From the NCBI GenBank assembly GCA_903861055.1, contig CAIOSU010000423.1, positions 1-12,458 on the forward strand: a stretch of DNA of 12,458 nucleotides, read 5' to 3'. The notes beneath the pieces were generated by a model. That model was given only the letters and a program-made list of their open reading frames with translations. It ran no database searches and was not told the origin of the DNA. This stretch comes from an uncultured bacterium (lineage in GTDB: Bacteria; Bacteroidota; Bacteroidia; Chitinophagales; CAIOSU01). Below are positions 5,789 through 12,458 of the stretch, piece by piece. The first letter of the stretch is position 1; every line of letters begins with the position of its first letter. A program made the position numbers and the translations under genes.

Positions 5789-6394
5789 TTACAAAGTAGC
5801 CTCGTAATATGCTGCTACTTGCTTCCAATCAACCACGTTCCAAAACGCACCTACGTAATCGGGGCGGCGGTTTTGATAGTTAAGGTAATAGGCGTGCTCC
5901 CACACATCCAAACCTAGCACTGGGGTGCCTTTTACCTCAGCAATATCCATTAAAGGATTATCTTGGTTTGGGGTGCTGGTTATCTTTAATTTTCCATCAG
6001 CAACTATAAGCCAAGCCCAACCTGAGCCAAATCGGGTAGCCGCTGCAGCAGCAAACTCTTCTTTGAACTTATCGAAAGAGCCAAAAGCTTGGTTAATAGC
6101 TTCGGCAAGCGCGCCAGTTGGAGCTCCTCCTGCATTTGGGGCCATAACGGTCCAAAACAAATTGTGGTTGTAAAAGCCACCGCCATTGTTGCGAACAGCC
6201 GCACCAAACTTAGAAATATTGGCTAGGATGTCTTCTATTGTCTTATCGGCATCGGCAGTTCCTTCTAAAGCTTTGTTCAAGTTGGTGGTGTATGCCGCAT
6301 GGTGCTTTCCGTGGTGAATTTCCATGGTACGCGCATCAATATGAGGCTCAAGGGCGTTAAAAGCGTATGGTAAATCTGGTAATGTAAAAGCCAT
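5789..6394 (-). CDS. sodA: Superoxide dismutase, Fe/Mn family (Mn-type markers)
   Basis: The enzyme dismutates superoxide to oxygen and hydrogen peroxide in the cytoplasm. The frame extends 15 codons upstream, but ATG 6394 (MAFTLPDLPYAFNALEPHID) gives the standard family N-terminus and a normal 201-residue length. Metal ligands are visible: H27 in HHGKHH, H77 in YNHNLFW, and D163 and H167 in DVWEH. Metal-preference positions read G73 (where iron enzymes usually have Gln, as in AAQVWNH) and Q144 in NQDNPL (the Gln typical of manganese enzymes). This favours Mn, although cambialistic enzymes exist in this phylum. The gene has its own promoter (6437-6464) and shares the terminator at 5729-5776. 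The SDR gene upstream on the same strand is 125 bp away and is probably a separate unit. Assignment is secure; metal use is inferred. Confidence 0.97.
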   Translation of the reverse strand: MAFTLPDLPYAFNALEPHIDARTMEIHHGKHHAAYTTNLNKALEGTADADKTIEDILANISKFGAAVRNNGGGFYNHNLFWTVMAPNAGGAPTGALAEAINQAFGSFDKFKEEFAAAAATRFGSGWAWLIVADGKLKITSTPNQDNPLMDIAEVKGTPVLGLDVWEHAYYLNYQNRRPDYVGAFWNVVDWKQVAAYYEATL

Positions 6395-6436
6395 AGTACT
6401 AGGTTTTTTATAAGTAAACAGAATTCTTTCAGATTT

Positions 6437-6464
6437 CAAATATAGGGTATTGAGTTAACTTCAA
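6437..6464 (-). promoter_or_regulatory. Bacteroidota-type promoter of the superoxide dismutase gene
   Basis: On the minus strand TTG (6464-6462) is followed after 17 bases by TATATTTG (6444-6437), an exact match to TAnnTTTG. Transcription would begin around 6430, leaving a leader of roughly 35 bases before the ATG at 6394. The spacer holds the 8-bp palindrome AGTTAACT, a possible regulator site. Confidence 0.75.
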
Positions 6465-6519
6465 TGGTCTTAAAAATGTTCAATAAGCTTATGTCTTTGT
6501 AAATTCTTGTTAAAGAAAG

Positions 6520-7413
6520 TTACATGCCGCTGCGCAATATGAGCTCAATTTCGGCTTGGTTTTGCATAGGTACAAAGCCAGCTGCTATAGCCTTGCTGCT
6601 ATCCAAGGTTACATCTTTGGGCCTTGGTGCGGGCATGGGCACATCGGCTTGCTGTATAGCCTTAATGTTGGGCTGGGTTATACCAGCCGCTTGCGCCATT
6701 AGTTTGCCTAAGGTATACCGGTTGGTTTTGTCGGGTCCGCCCAAATGATACGTTCCATTAAATGCGGAAACTGCCTTCAACAAACCTTTGGCGGCTGAGA
6801 TGGCTCCTAAAGCCGAACGATATTCATCGGTAAACAAGCCTATTTCGTCATTGGCTCTTATCTTTTGCAAAAGGGGTAAAAAGAAGTTTTTTGAACCTGC
6901 CCCACCGGCACCAAACATAAGTGGCATTCGGCAAATGGCCGCTCGCGGATAAGCTATTCTAATACCCTCTTCGGCCTTTACTTTTTGCTCACCGTAGTGG
7001 TTTATAGGGTTTACGGCATCGGTCTCATGGTACCCACCTTTTTCTCCATCAAACACCAAATCGGTAGAGGTGAAAACGTATGGTATTTGCATCTCAGCAG
7101 CTAGTTTAGCCAAGTATATGCTAGTGCTTACGTTCAATATCTCTGTTTCCGCAGGAAATTGCTCACACCTATTTATATCGCCAATTGCAGCGGTGTGTAT
7201 TATGGCATCGGCCTGCACTTCGCGCACTATGTTGCGCAGGGCAATATGGTCGGTAATGTCCATTTGTACCAACTGCAAACCAGATAAGTTTACGGTATGC
7301 TTGTGTACGATGCCTATTATTTGATAATGCTGCTGGGCCTGCTGAATAATGTTATGGCCTAAAAAGCCGCTGGCACCTGTAAGCAACAAACGCGGCTTTA
7401 GTGAGGCTTTCAT
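6520..7413 (-). CDS. RmlD-like NAD(P)-dependent extended SDR protein
   Basis: The product is a 297-residue extended short-chain dehydrogenase/reductase. TGASGFLG (12-19) is the Rossmann glycine motif. FTSTDLVFDG (114-123) and the catalytic YxxxK (Y140, K144 in YGEQK) follow in the right order. This layout and length are those of dTDP-4-dehydrorhamnose reductase (RmlD) and its relatives, which reduce or modify nucleotide-linked sugars. However, no rhamnose-pathway genes (rmlA, B, C) are in this window, so the substrate is open; orphan RmlD-like proteins occur widely in this phylum. The ATG overlaps the stop of the upstream lipoprotein gene by one base (TAATG), so the pair is very likely one operon. 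Cytoplasmic, no signal peptide. Confidence 0.85.
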   Translation of the reverse strand: MKASLKPRLLLTGASGFLGHNIIQQAQQHYQIIGIVHKHTVNLSGLQLVQMDITDHIALRNIVREVQADAIIHTAAIGDINRCEQFPAETEILNVSTSIYLAKLAAEMQIPYVFTSTDLVFDGEKGGYHETDAVNPINHYGEQKVKAEEGIRIAYPRAAICRMPLMFGAGGAGSKNFFLPLLQKIRANDEIGLFTDEYRSALGAISAAKGLLKAVSAFNGTYHLGGPDKTNRYTLGKLMAQAAGITQPNIKAIQQADVPMPAPRPKDVTLDSSKAIAAGFVPMQNQAEIELILRSGM

Positions 7414-7964
7414 TACTTTTTAGTATCTATTGTTTGGTTGTTCAGGAGCTGAAAACTACCCCCCTCTCTGGTGTTGTATTGCACCACTCCATATCCCTTT
7501 GCAAAATATACTTCACTAATTTTGCTTTCGGTGCTGCTGCTATCCTCTTTAAAAATGTATACATCCTTGTAAATAATGTCGCCTACCTTATACTCGGCCA
7601 ACGGCTCTACCAAATCGAAGGCGCGGTATACTTCGCCAAATTTCAGGTATCGTTTAAATTCCAACTCATCCTTTAATAGGTACACCTTAAAGTATTCGCC
7701 TTTTTCAGGATTGCCAACGGTCACTTCAGCCTCTATAGGGTAATAGTTTCGCAATTGGGCAGGGTCTTTCTGGCCCGAAATAAACAAGGTGACCTCGTCG
7801 CCAATGGAGTCAGGGTTTTGAAACAGAATGTTGTCGCCGTTTTTATATACCAACCAGCTCAACTCCTCTTCGGTAAACGAGCCTTCTGCCTTGCGATTGC
7901 TGCCGCAAAAAGTCAAAAAAATGGATAAAAAAATAATGCCTATTAAAGGCAGGCTCATTCTCAT
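7413..7964 (-). CDS. Small lipoprotein, function unknown
   Basis: The product has a 17-19 residue signal rich in Leu, Ile and Phe ending in LTFC, a lipobox, with the lipidated cysteine at residue 20 of the longer form (MRMSLPLI). A second ATG two codons later (7958) gives C18. A TATCTTTG box (7976-7969) ends only four bases before the first ATG, so transcription would begin at or just before it, which favours the second ATG or a leaderless message. The mature part, about 160 residues, is mixed strand and charged loop, ending in a segment with YFAKGYGVVQYNTREGG, a pattern seen near the end of various Bacteroidota lipoproteins. No enzyme motif is visible. The TAA overlaps the SDR ATG, which suggests that the two are co-expressed, but how they relate is unknown. 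Confidence 0.8.
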   Translation of the reverse strand: MRMSLPLIGIIFLSIFLTFCGSNRKAEGSFTEEELSWLVYKNGDNILFQNPDSIGDEVTLFISGQKDPAQLRNYYPIEAEVTVGNPEKGEYFKVYLLKDELEFKRYLKFGEVYRAFDLVEPLAEYKVGDIIYKDVYIFKEDSSSTESKISEVYFAKGYGVVQYNTREGGSFQLLNNQTIDTKK

Positions 7965-7968
7965 GGCA

Positions 7969-7976
7969 CAAAGATA
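7969..7976 (-). promoter_or_regulatory. TAnnTTTG-type -7 box close to the lipoprotein start
   Basis: TATCTTTG reads 5'-3' on the minus strand from 7976 to 7969, an exact TAnnTTTG match. No TTG is present 17-23 bases further upstream, so the -33 element is missing or degenerate. Its position implies a leader of only a few bases for ATG 7964, or about six to ten for ATG 7958. Confidence 0.45.
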
Positions 7977-8060
7977 ATTAAAACGACCCGCTTACCATGA
8001 TAGTGTTCGGCTTATTATTCATGTTTCAATAAACGTAAAGCAACATATTAATCGATGCTT

Positions 8061-8084
8061 GTTTTGCTATATTTGCAGCAAAAC
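8061..8084 (+). promoter_or_regulatory. ybaB promoter with dyad over the -7 box
   Basis: TATATTTG (8068-8075) is an exact TAnnTTTG match, 17 bases before the ATG at 8093, so the leader should be about ten bases. GTTTTGCT (8061-8068) and AGCAAAAC (8077-8084) form a perfect 8-bp-arm dyad with an 8-base gap covering the box, a layout expected for a repressor operator. No clear -33 TTG was found at the usual distance. Confidence 0.6.
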
Positions 8085-8092
8085 GACTAACT

Positions 8093-8407
8093 ATGTTCGG
8101 AGATTTAATGGGTAAGCTGGGCGAGATGCAACAGCGTATGGAAGACATGAAAAAGCGCTTGGATACCATAACCGTTATTGGCGAAGCGGGCAGTGGCTTG
8201 GTAAAAGCTACCGTAACCGGAAACCGCAAATTGGTAAACCTTCAGATATCTCCCGAACTGATCAAAGACAACGATACCGAAGCTATAGAAGATTTGGTAA
8301 CCGTGGCCGTAAACCGCGCACTAGAGCAAGCCGAGAAAGTAGCCGAAGCAGAAAGTACCGCTATGGGCAAAGACATGCTACCAGGTTTCCCTGGTCTGGG
8401 TATGTAA
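8093..8407 (+). CDS. ybaB: YbaB/EbfC-family nucleoid-associated DNA-binding protein
   Basis: The 104-residue product matches the YbaB/EbfC family in length and layout. A Met- and Gln-rich N-terminal helix (MFGDLMGKLGEMQQRMEDMK) comes first, then a central strand region with VIGEAGSGLVKATVTGNRKL (about 29-48), then a long C-terminal helix (about 63-90) and a Gly/Met/Pro tail (PGFPGLGM). Family members are dimers with a tweezer-like fold that bind DNA and often lie beside dnaX and recR; neither is here. It is transcribed divergently from the lipoprotein/SDR pair. Its stop is one base from the stop of the converging hydrolase gene. Assignment is secure from the pattern; regulatory targets are unknown. 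Confidence 0.95.
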   Translation: MFGDLMGKLGEMQQRMEDMKKRLDTITVIGEAGSGLVKATVTGNRKLVNLQISPELIKDNDTEAIEDLVTVAVNRALEQAEKVAEAESTAMGKDMLPGFPGLGM

Positions 8408-8408
8408 A

Positions 8409-9266
8409 TCAACCACCTTTTTGAAAAAACTGCTTAGCCAAAAACTTGATGCTTTGGCTATAAGCATCGGTTGCTGCTGTTACATCAAAATTAGGATTGC
8501 TAGGGTTTGCAAAGGCATGCACCGCATCATAAGATTTAACGGTTAGGACTTTACCGGCGGTTTTCATATCGGCCTCAAACTGCACAACCAGCTCCGGAGT
8601 TATCCATTCATCCTTTTGGGCTAGCACAAACAGCACTTCGGCCTGTAAGGTTTTTAGTTTCTCTACATCTTTTTCAGGCATACCGTAATACATCACTGCC
8701 CCAGCGGCTTGCTTACCCGCCATTAATGTTGCCTGCAACGACCAACCGCCGCCAAAGCACCAACCCACAGTGCCAATAGTTGCTTGTTTGCCTACGTAGC
8801 TTATTGCGCCTTGTATAATGCTGCGCGCACGGGCATCTTCAACAGCACCCATAAATTTAGCCGCATCTTCTCTAGTGGTGGCCAGGTTTCCATCATATAG
8901 GTCAATTACCAATACGTTTACATCTTTCAATGACTCAAAATATTTTACAGCCTCTTTCTTAATGTGGTCGTTCAAGCCCCACCACTCATGGAATACAAAT
9001 AGCCACTTGTTGGTTTTGTAAGGGGTAAGTATTTGAAACGCCTGCGATTTGCGCCCATCAGGAGTTTTGAAGCCCACCATTTGACCAACAGCATCGTTAA
9101 ACACGTAGGGCAACGGTTCGGCATGTGATGCGTTGAAACTGGCATCGGCAGTAAGCGAAGAAAATTCTTGGGTGGCAGTTATGCTGCAGCAGGTATGCTT
9201 TTGGGCGTTGAGAGTAGTTGTAACAACACAGGCGAACGATAGCACAATTAGTATGGTTTTCATCAC
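8409..9266 (-). CDS. Secreted dienelactone hydrolase family protein
   Basis: This alpha/beta hydrolase has all three expected catalytic residues: C170 in GWCFGG (168-173), D219 in LAQKDEW and H250 in DAVHAF. HEWWGLNDHI (93-102) supplies the glutamate E94 that activates the thiol in dienelactone hydrolase, and IDLYDG (121-126) is also conserved. Unlike the cytoplasmic catabolic enzyme, it has an N-terminal signal (MMKTILIVLSFACVVTTTLNA) with a likely signal peptidase I cut before QKH, so it should act in the periplasm or outside. Two adjacent cysteines (26-27) follow the cut. The 285-residue length reflects this leader and an extra N-terminal segment of about 40 residues. No aromatic-degradation genes lie nearby, so the substrate is probably not a dienelactone. 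ATG 9263 is an equally possible start. The upstream gap (9267-9500, 234 bp) shows nothing I can name apart from a short TTACT-G-AGTAA dyad. Confidence 0.88.
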   Translation of the reverse strand: MMKTILIVLSFACVVTTTLNAQKHTCCSITATQEFSSLTADASFNASHAEPLPYVFNDAVGQMVGFKTPDGRKSQAFQILTPYKTNKWLFVFHEWWGLNDHIKKEAVKYFESLKDVNVLVIDLYDGNLATTREDAAKFMGAVEDARARSIIQGAISYVGKQATIGTVGWCFGGGWSLQATLMAGKQAAGAVMYYGMPEKDVEKLKTLQAEVLFVLAQKDEWITPELVVQFEADMKTAGKVLTVKSYDAVHAFANPSNPNFDVTAATDAYSQSIKFLAKQFFQKGG

Positions 9267-9500
9267 GGTTAAAATTTTATGATATAGTATAATCCTTACT
9301 GAGTAAATCCAGTAACACGCATCAATAAGTGTTGAGACCTGCCCGCCTCTACATCGTCAATGCTTGCTTAAATAAATTTCTTCTGTCTTCAGTTAGCTTA
9401 GTCTAAAACCTAGTGCAGAAGCTTCCTTAAAAGTTCCTTTTGCTTCTAAATTTAGCTAATTGAAGTCATAATGTCATTTTCAAATTAGCACATTAATTTC

Positions 9501-10142
9501 TTACCACTCCACTTTTTTCAATAACGCGTTCAGTTCACTTATCATCATGGCAGTAGCGCCCCAAATAATGCGCCCTCTAACGTCAAACGACGGCGAATCG
9601 ACCTCCATGCCCTCACGGATAACAATGCGCCGGGTAGCTGCTATGGCTGGGTCGGATAGCAGTTGTATGTCAATTTCTAATATCTCGGCCACTTCCGACA
9701 ATTGAGGTACAAACGAAGGCCGCTGATAACTTATGCCCAAAACTGGCGTAACTAAAAAATTACTGGGCGGAATGTATAACTCACTCAAGGGCCTTATAAC
9801 TTCTACCTGTTCGGGCTTTATGCCTACTTCCTCCCAAGCTTCGCGCAGCGCGGTTTGTATCAAATCGGCATCGTCATTTTCTTTTTTACCCCCGGGGAAA
9901 GCTACTTGGCCACTGTGCACCCCTTCATACTTGGGCCGTTGGATAAAAACTGTGTGCACTAAATCATTATGAGGGTAAAACAATATCAAAACAGCTCCCA
10001 AGCGCGCATTCTGGTAATACTCGGCCCAAGTTTCAGGTTTCATGCGCTTTGCTGGGGCCATTTGTTGCTGCGCATGCCACCCTGGCAACTCAGCCACGGC
10101 AGCTTTTTTTAATGCATCTACAAAACGTTCAAAGCGCTCCAT
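9501..10142 (-). CDS. Nudix hydrolase, CoA pyrophosphatase (NudL) type
   Basis: The family hydrolyses nucleoside diphosphates linked to another moiety, and the CoA subgroup cleaves coenzyme A and acyl-CoA to 3',5'-ADP and phosphopantetheine. The subgroup signature HSGQVAFPGG (76-85 from the ATG used here) precedes the Nudix core REAWEEVGI (100-108), which holds the metal-binding glutamates. The Nudix box is in the form GGKKENDDADL rather than the textbook spacing, as is usual for CoA-type members. The product is 213 residues, typical length, cytoplasmic. I start at ATG 10142 instead of the TTG one codon earlier because the ATG overlaps the upstream kmo stop as TGATG, a common coupling signal. 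Co-transcription with kmo links it to pyridine-nucleotide or CoA metabolism. A broader NAD(H)-type activity cannot be excluded from sequence. Confidence 0.9.
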   Translation of the reverse strand: MERFERFVDALKKAAVAELPGWHAQQQMAPAKRMKPETWAEYYQNARLGAVLILFYPHNDLVHTVFIQRPKYEGVHSGQVAFPGGKKENDDADLIQTALREAWEEVGIKPEQVEVIRPLSELYIPPSNFLVTPVLGISYQRPSFVPQLSEVAEILEIDIQLLSDPAIAATRRIVIREGMEVDSPSFDVRGRIIWGATAMMISELNALLKKVEW

Positions 10143-11512
10143 CAATATCTGCTTTCAATTTCGTCAACCCAAGCATCAATCAATGCCTGAGAAACCTCCG
10201 TATCGGGCGCTGTAGCCACCAAAGCCATGTTAGCTTGCTCCGCTTCAATAAAGAAGCTATCGTGCACCTGCGCGCGCCTGAGGGCCTCTGAATAGGGCAA
10301 TGCGCTAAAGGTTACCATAGTATATAGCGGCACATACCTTTCGGGGTGCTTGCGGTGTAATTGTTTCTCTACCTGCTTTTGCAATTGGAAAAACGGATCG
10401 GACACCAAATCGCGCATTTCAATAAAATTACGCACTGCCAGTTCGGCTATACCATCAGCATTGGGTTTGCGGCTTCGCTGATATGCCTCCAATACTGCCG
10501 ACCAATTTTCTTTAAACTCGGTAGCAAGCTCATCAAGCACCGAGCAATCTTCAAAGCCGGCATTCATACCTTGGCCATAAAACGGTACAATGGCGTGGGC
10601 AGCATCCCCCATCAGGGCTATTTTGTTGCCATACACCCAAGGATAGCACTTAACCGTAACCAACGACGAGGTTGGATTTGAAAAGAACTCCTCTACATAA
10701 TTCGGCATCAGCGTTACTACATCCGGAAAATACGCTGCAAAAAATGCCTTTACCTGTTCTTCCGTTTTCAGGTTTTCAAAGGCTACTTCGCCCTCATAAG
10801 CCAAGAAAAGAGTGCAAGTAAAACTGCCATCTAGATTGGGTAATGCAATAAGCATAAAGCTCTTGCGAGGCCATATATGCAATGCGCTGGGGTCCATGCG
10901 AAAGCCGCCGCCATCTGCAGGGGGTATGCTCAGCTCTTTATAGCCGTGGGGCAAGTAGTATTGACTGTAATCAAACCTATCGGTTTTTTCCATGCTGCCC
11001 CGTATTGCAGAGAAAGCCCCATCAGTGGCAAATATCACCTCCGATTGGGTGGTAAATTGTTCTCCAGTTTCAGAATGCTCCAGCAATACTTCGTTTTTGC
11101 CCTTATCAATATCGAGGCTACGTATTTTGAAATGGAAAGTAACATTGCCTTGTTGTTCGGCTTCGTTCATGAGCAGTTCGTTTAACCCGCCCCGCGAAAT
11201 GGAATTGATATATTGCCCATGCTCTCCATAGGGTTGCAACCCACCAAGGCTGCCATCGGGCAAATGGATAAGCCTACCGTGCATGGGAATGGCCATATCC
11301 CTTATTTTCGACTCCAACCCCAAGGTCTTCAGTGCTTTCAAGCCCCTATCGCTCAGGGCAAGGTTAATGGAGCGGCCACCGCCAGTGTTTAGCTTGCGCA
11401 TATCGGCGCGGCGCTCATAAACATTTACCTCGTAACCACGCTTGGCCATAAACAGGGCCCAAAGTGAGCCTACTAGCCCAGCGCCAATGATTGTTGCTCG
11501 TTTCACCACCAT
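10142..11512 (-). CDS. kmo: Kynurenine 3-monooxygenase
   Basis: The product is an FAD-dependent class A monooxygenase that hydroxylates L-kynurenine to 3-hydroxykynurenine with NADPH and O2, in the tryptophan-to-quinolinate route that can feed NAD synthesis. The 456-residue length matches bacterial KMO. GAGLVG (10-15) is the FAD Rossmann motif, GRSINLALSDRG (46-57) is the characteristic KMO segment, and GDAAHA (302-307) followed by PFYGQGMNAGFEDC (310-323) is the second FAD motif in its KMO form. No C-terminal membrane anchor of the eukaryotic type is present. ATG 11512 places the FAD motif at the usual distance. A TAATTTGC sequence about 20 bases upstream is a near match to the -7 box. Kynureninase, 3-hydroxyanthranilate dioxygenase and tryptophan dioxygenase are not in this window. 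The downstream Nudix gene overlaps its stop. Confidence 0.95.
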   Translation of the reverse strand: MVVKRATIIGAGLVGSLWALFMAKRGYEVNVYERRADMRKLNTGGGRSINLALSDRGLKALKTLGLESKIRDMAIPMHGRLIHLPDGSLGGLQPYGEHGQYINSISRGGLNELLMNEAEQQGNVTFHFKIRSLDIDKGKNEVLLEHSETGEQFTTQSEVIFATDGAFSAIRGSMEKTDRFDYSQYYLPHGYKELSIPPADGGGFRMDPSALHIWPRKSFMLIALPNLDGSFTCTLFLAYEGEVAFENLKTEEQVKAFFAAYFPDVVTLMPNYVEEFFSNPTSSLVTVKCYPWVYGNKIALMGDAAHAIVPFYGQGMNAGFEDCSVLDELATEFKENWSAVLEAYQRSRKPNADGIAELAVRNFIEMRDLVSDPFFQLQKQVEKQLHRKHPERYVPLYTMVTFSALPYSEALRRAQVHDSFFIEAEQANMALVATAPDTEVSQALIDAWVDEIESRY

Positions 11513-11583
11513 ACCAATTTGATTGGTTGCAAATTACGATTTTGGGGGCATAATTGGGATGAAGGGGTCCTTAATTATTGGCT

Positions 11584-11626
11584 TATCGTATCATTATCGT
11601 GTCATATCGTATCATATCGTATCAAT
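11584..11626. repeat. Four tandem copies of TATCGTATCAT
   Basis: Copies start at 11584, 11595, 11605 and 11615 (spacing 11, 10 and 10), with one substitution in copy 2 (TATCGTGTCAT) and a variant end in copy 4. The array lies 26-68 bases before the Fic start codon and also within the shared gap with kmo, so it could hold tandem regulator sites on one face of the helix. The 139-bp gap shows nothing else clear. Confidence 0.7.
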
Positions 11627-11651
11627 GGCGATAATTTAGTAGCTTTATATA

Positions 11652-12458
11652 ATGAAACAAAAGGTACACACACTTAACCTAGACCTTGATTGGAAGCTAG
11701 TTAAATCCATAAGCGACGTGGATAGATTTGATGCTTCTTGGACGACAATTGAAAAAAAAGAAGGGCAAAGCTTACGTCAGCTTAAAGCAATAGCTACGGT
11801 AAGAAGTGTGGGAGCTTCTACCCGTATTGAAGGGTCAAACATGAGTGATAATGAGGTGGGGTTATTGCTTGCTAATATAGATATTACTAAGCTTGAGGAT
11901 AGGGATGCGCAAGAAGTGGTAGGCTATTTTGAAGCAATGGATATAATAGCGGAGTCATTCGCTGAAATTGATATTTCTGAAAGCAGTATCAAGAATCTGC
12001 ACAATATTTTACTCCGATATAGTAGTAAGGACGAATGGCATAGGGGCGACTATAAGCAGCACAGCAATTCAGTTGAAGCCACATATCCGGATGGTAGCAA
12101 GCAAATAATTTTCCACACTACAGAACCCGGTTTTTCTACTATCAACGCCATGCAAAAACTTATTGATTGGTACATGGCCGATACTGATACACACCCTCTG
12201 GTGAAGTGTGCGCTATTTTCGTATGAGTTCGTTACTATTCATCCTTTTCAAGATGGAAATGGCAGATTAAGCAGATTGCTGATTAATTTATTGCTGCTAA
12301 AGGAAGGTTATAAGTGGGTACAGTATGTAAGCGCAGAACATGAGATTGAAAGTAGGAAAACGGAGTATTACCGGGTATTGAGAACCTGTCAGGCCCAACG
12401 ACCAAATGAAAACGTAAGTGAATGGGTTGTTTTCTTCTTTGATGTGATATTAAAAATT
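11652..12458 (+). CDS. Fic-domain protein, class II autoinhibited type (3' truncated by window)
   Basis: The frame opens with ATG 11652 and runs 269 codons to the window edge without a stop. HPFQDGNGR (197-205) is an exact Fic core motif (HPFxDGNGR), whose histidine is needed for AMP or other nucleotide transfer to hydroxyl side chains of target proteins. STRIEG (56-61) near the N-terminus matches the inhibitory motif (S/T)xxxE(G/N); its glutamate E60 would occupy the ATP gamma-phosphate site. The position upstream of the core makes this class II. The region before the core (about 70-190) is helical, as in Fic proteins of 350-400 residues that carry a C-terminal winged-helix domain, so perhaps 100 residues are missing. 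There is no visible antitoxin partner in the window. The four-copy repeat just upstream may regulate it. Target and toxicity are unknown. Confidence 0.92.
   Translation, partial: MKQKVHTLNLDLDWKLVKSISDVDRFDASWTTIEKKEGQSLRQLKAIATVRSVGASTRIEGSNMSDNEVGLLLANIDITKLEDRDAQEVVGYFEAMDIIAESFAEIDISESSIKNLHNILLRYSSKDEWHRGDYKQHSNSVEATYPDGSKQIIFHTTEPGFSTINAMQKLIDWYMADTDTHPLVKCALFSYEFVTIHPFQDGNGRLSRLLINLLLLKEGYKWVQYVSAEHEIESRKTEYYRVLRTCQAQRPNENVSEWVVFFFDVILKI

Noticed and set aside
6395..6439. Fifteen-codon N-terminal extension of superoxide dismutase
   Set aside because: The extension overlaps the -7 box (6437-6444) and the expected transcription start, and the family N-terminus begins at the later ATG (6394).
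6520..7413. Naming the SDR gene rmlD with a rhamnose role
   Set aside because: Motifs fit the wider RmlD-like group, but no other dTDP-rhamnose genes are in the window.

Overview
The window looks like chromosomal DNA of a member of the Bacteroidota. Two good matches to the Bacteroidota sigma-factor -7 box (TAnnTTTG) lie upstream of genes (6437-6444 minus, 8068-8075 plus), and a third lies at 7969-7976 minus. Shine-Dalgarno sequences are weak or absent. The lipoprotein types (a DUF4836-like protein and a small lipobox protein) and a bacterial kynurenine 3-monooxygenase fit the same group. This is inference from gene content and signals; no rRNA or other taxonomic marker is present.

Left part (1-2590, all minus strand): an accessory cluster. 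It opens at 2590 with a gene that resembles a phage tail-assembly chaperone. A nine-T run in this gene contains the slippery heptamer T TTT TTA in the correct phase, and a second open frame without any ATG can be reached by a -1 ribosomal shift. This is the G/G-T arrangement of tailed phages. Downstream are a GT2-like glycosyltransferase, a 60-residue membrane protein, a coiled-coil protein and the start of another possible glycan-related protein cut by the window edge. The glycosyltransferase gene is bracketed by two different imperfect inverted repeats, and one of them supplies its apparent N-terminus. The cluster is best read as a prophage or phage-derived remnant, or the edge of one. The glycosyltransferase may be a later insertion.

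Middle part (2591-8407): a 300-bp AT-rich divergent intergenic region, an aldose 1-epimerase-type enzyme (+), a large DUF4836-like lipoprotein (+), a perfect bidirectional terminator, then on the minus strand a Mn-type superoxide dismutase with its own clear promoter, an RmlD-like SDR protein, and a small lipoprotein whose stop overlaps the SDR start (TAATG). The nucleoid protein YbaB/EbfC is transcribed divergently from that pair, from a promoter with a dyad over its -7 box.

Right part (8409-12458): a secreted dienelactone-hydrolase-family protein (minus, converging on ybaB with one base between the stop codons), and a minus-strand pair of kynurenine 3-monooxygenase and a CoA-pyrophosphatase-type Nudix hydrolase linked by a TGATG overlap. 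A plus-strand Fic-domain protein with an N-terminal inhibitory motif follows, running off the right edge. A four-copy tandem repeat lies just upstream of it. I saw no tRNA, rRNA, CRISPR array or transposase.
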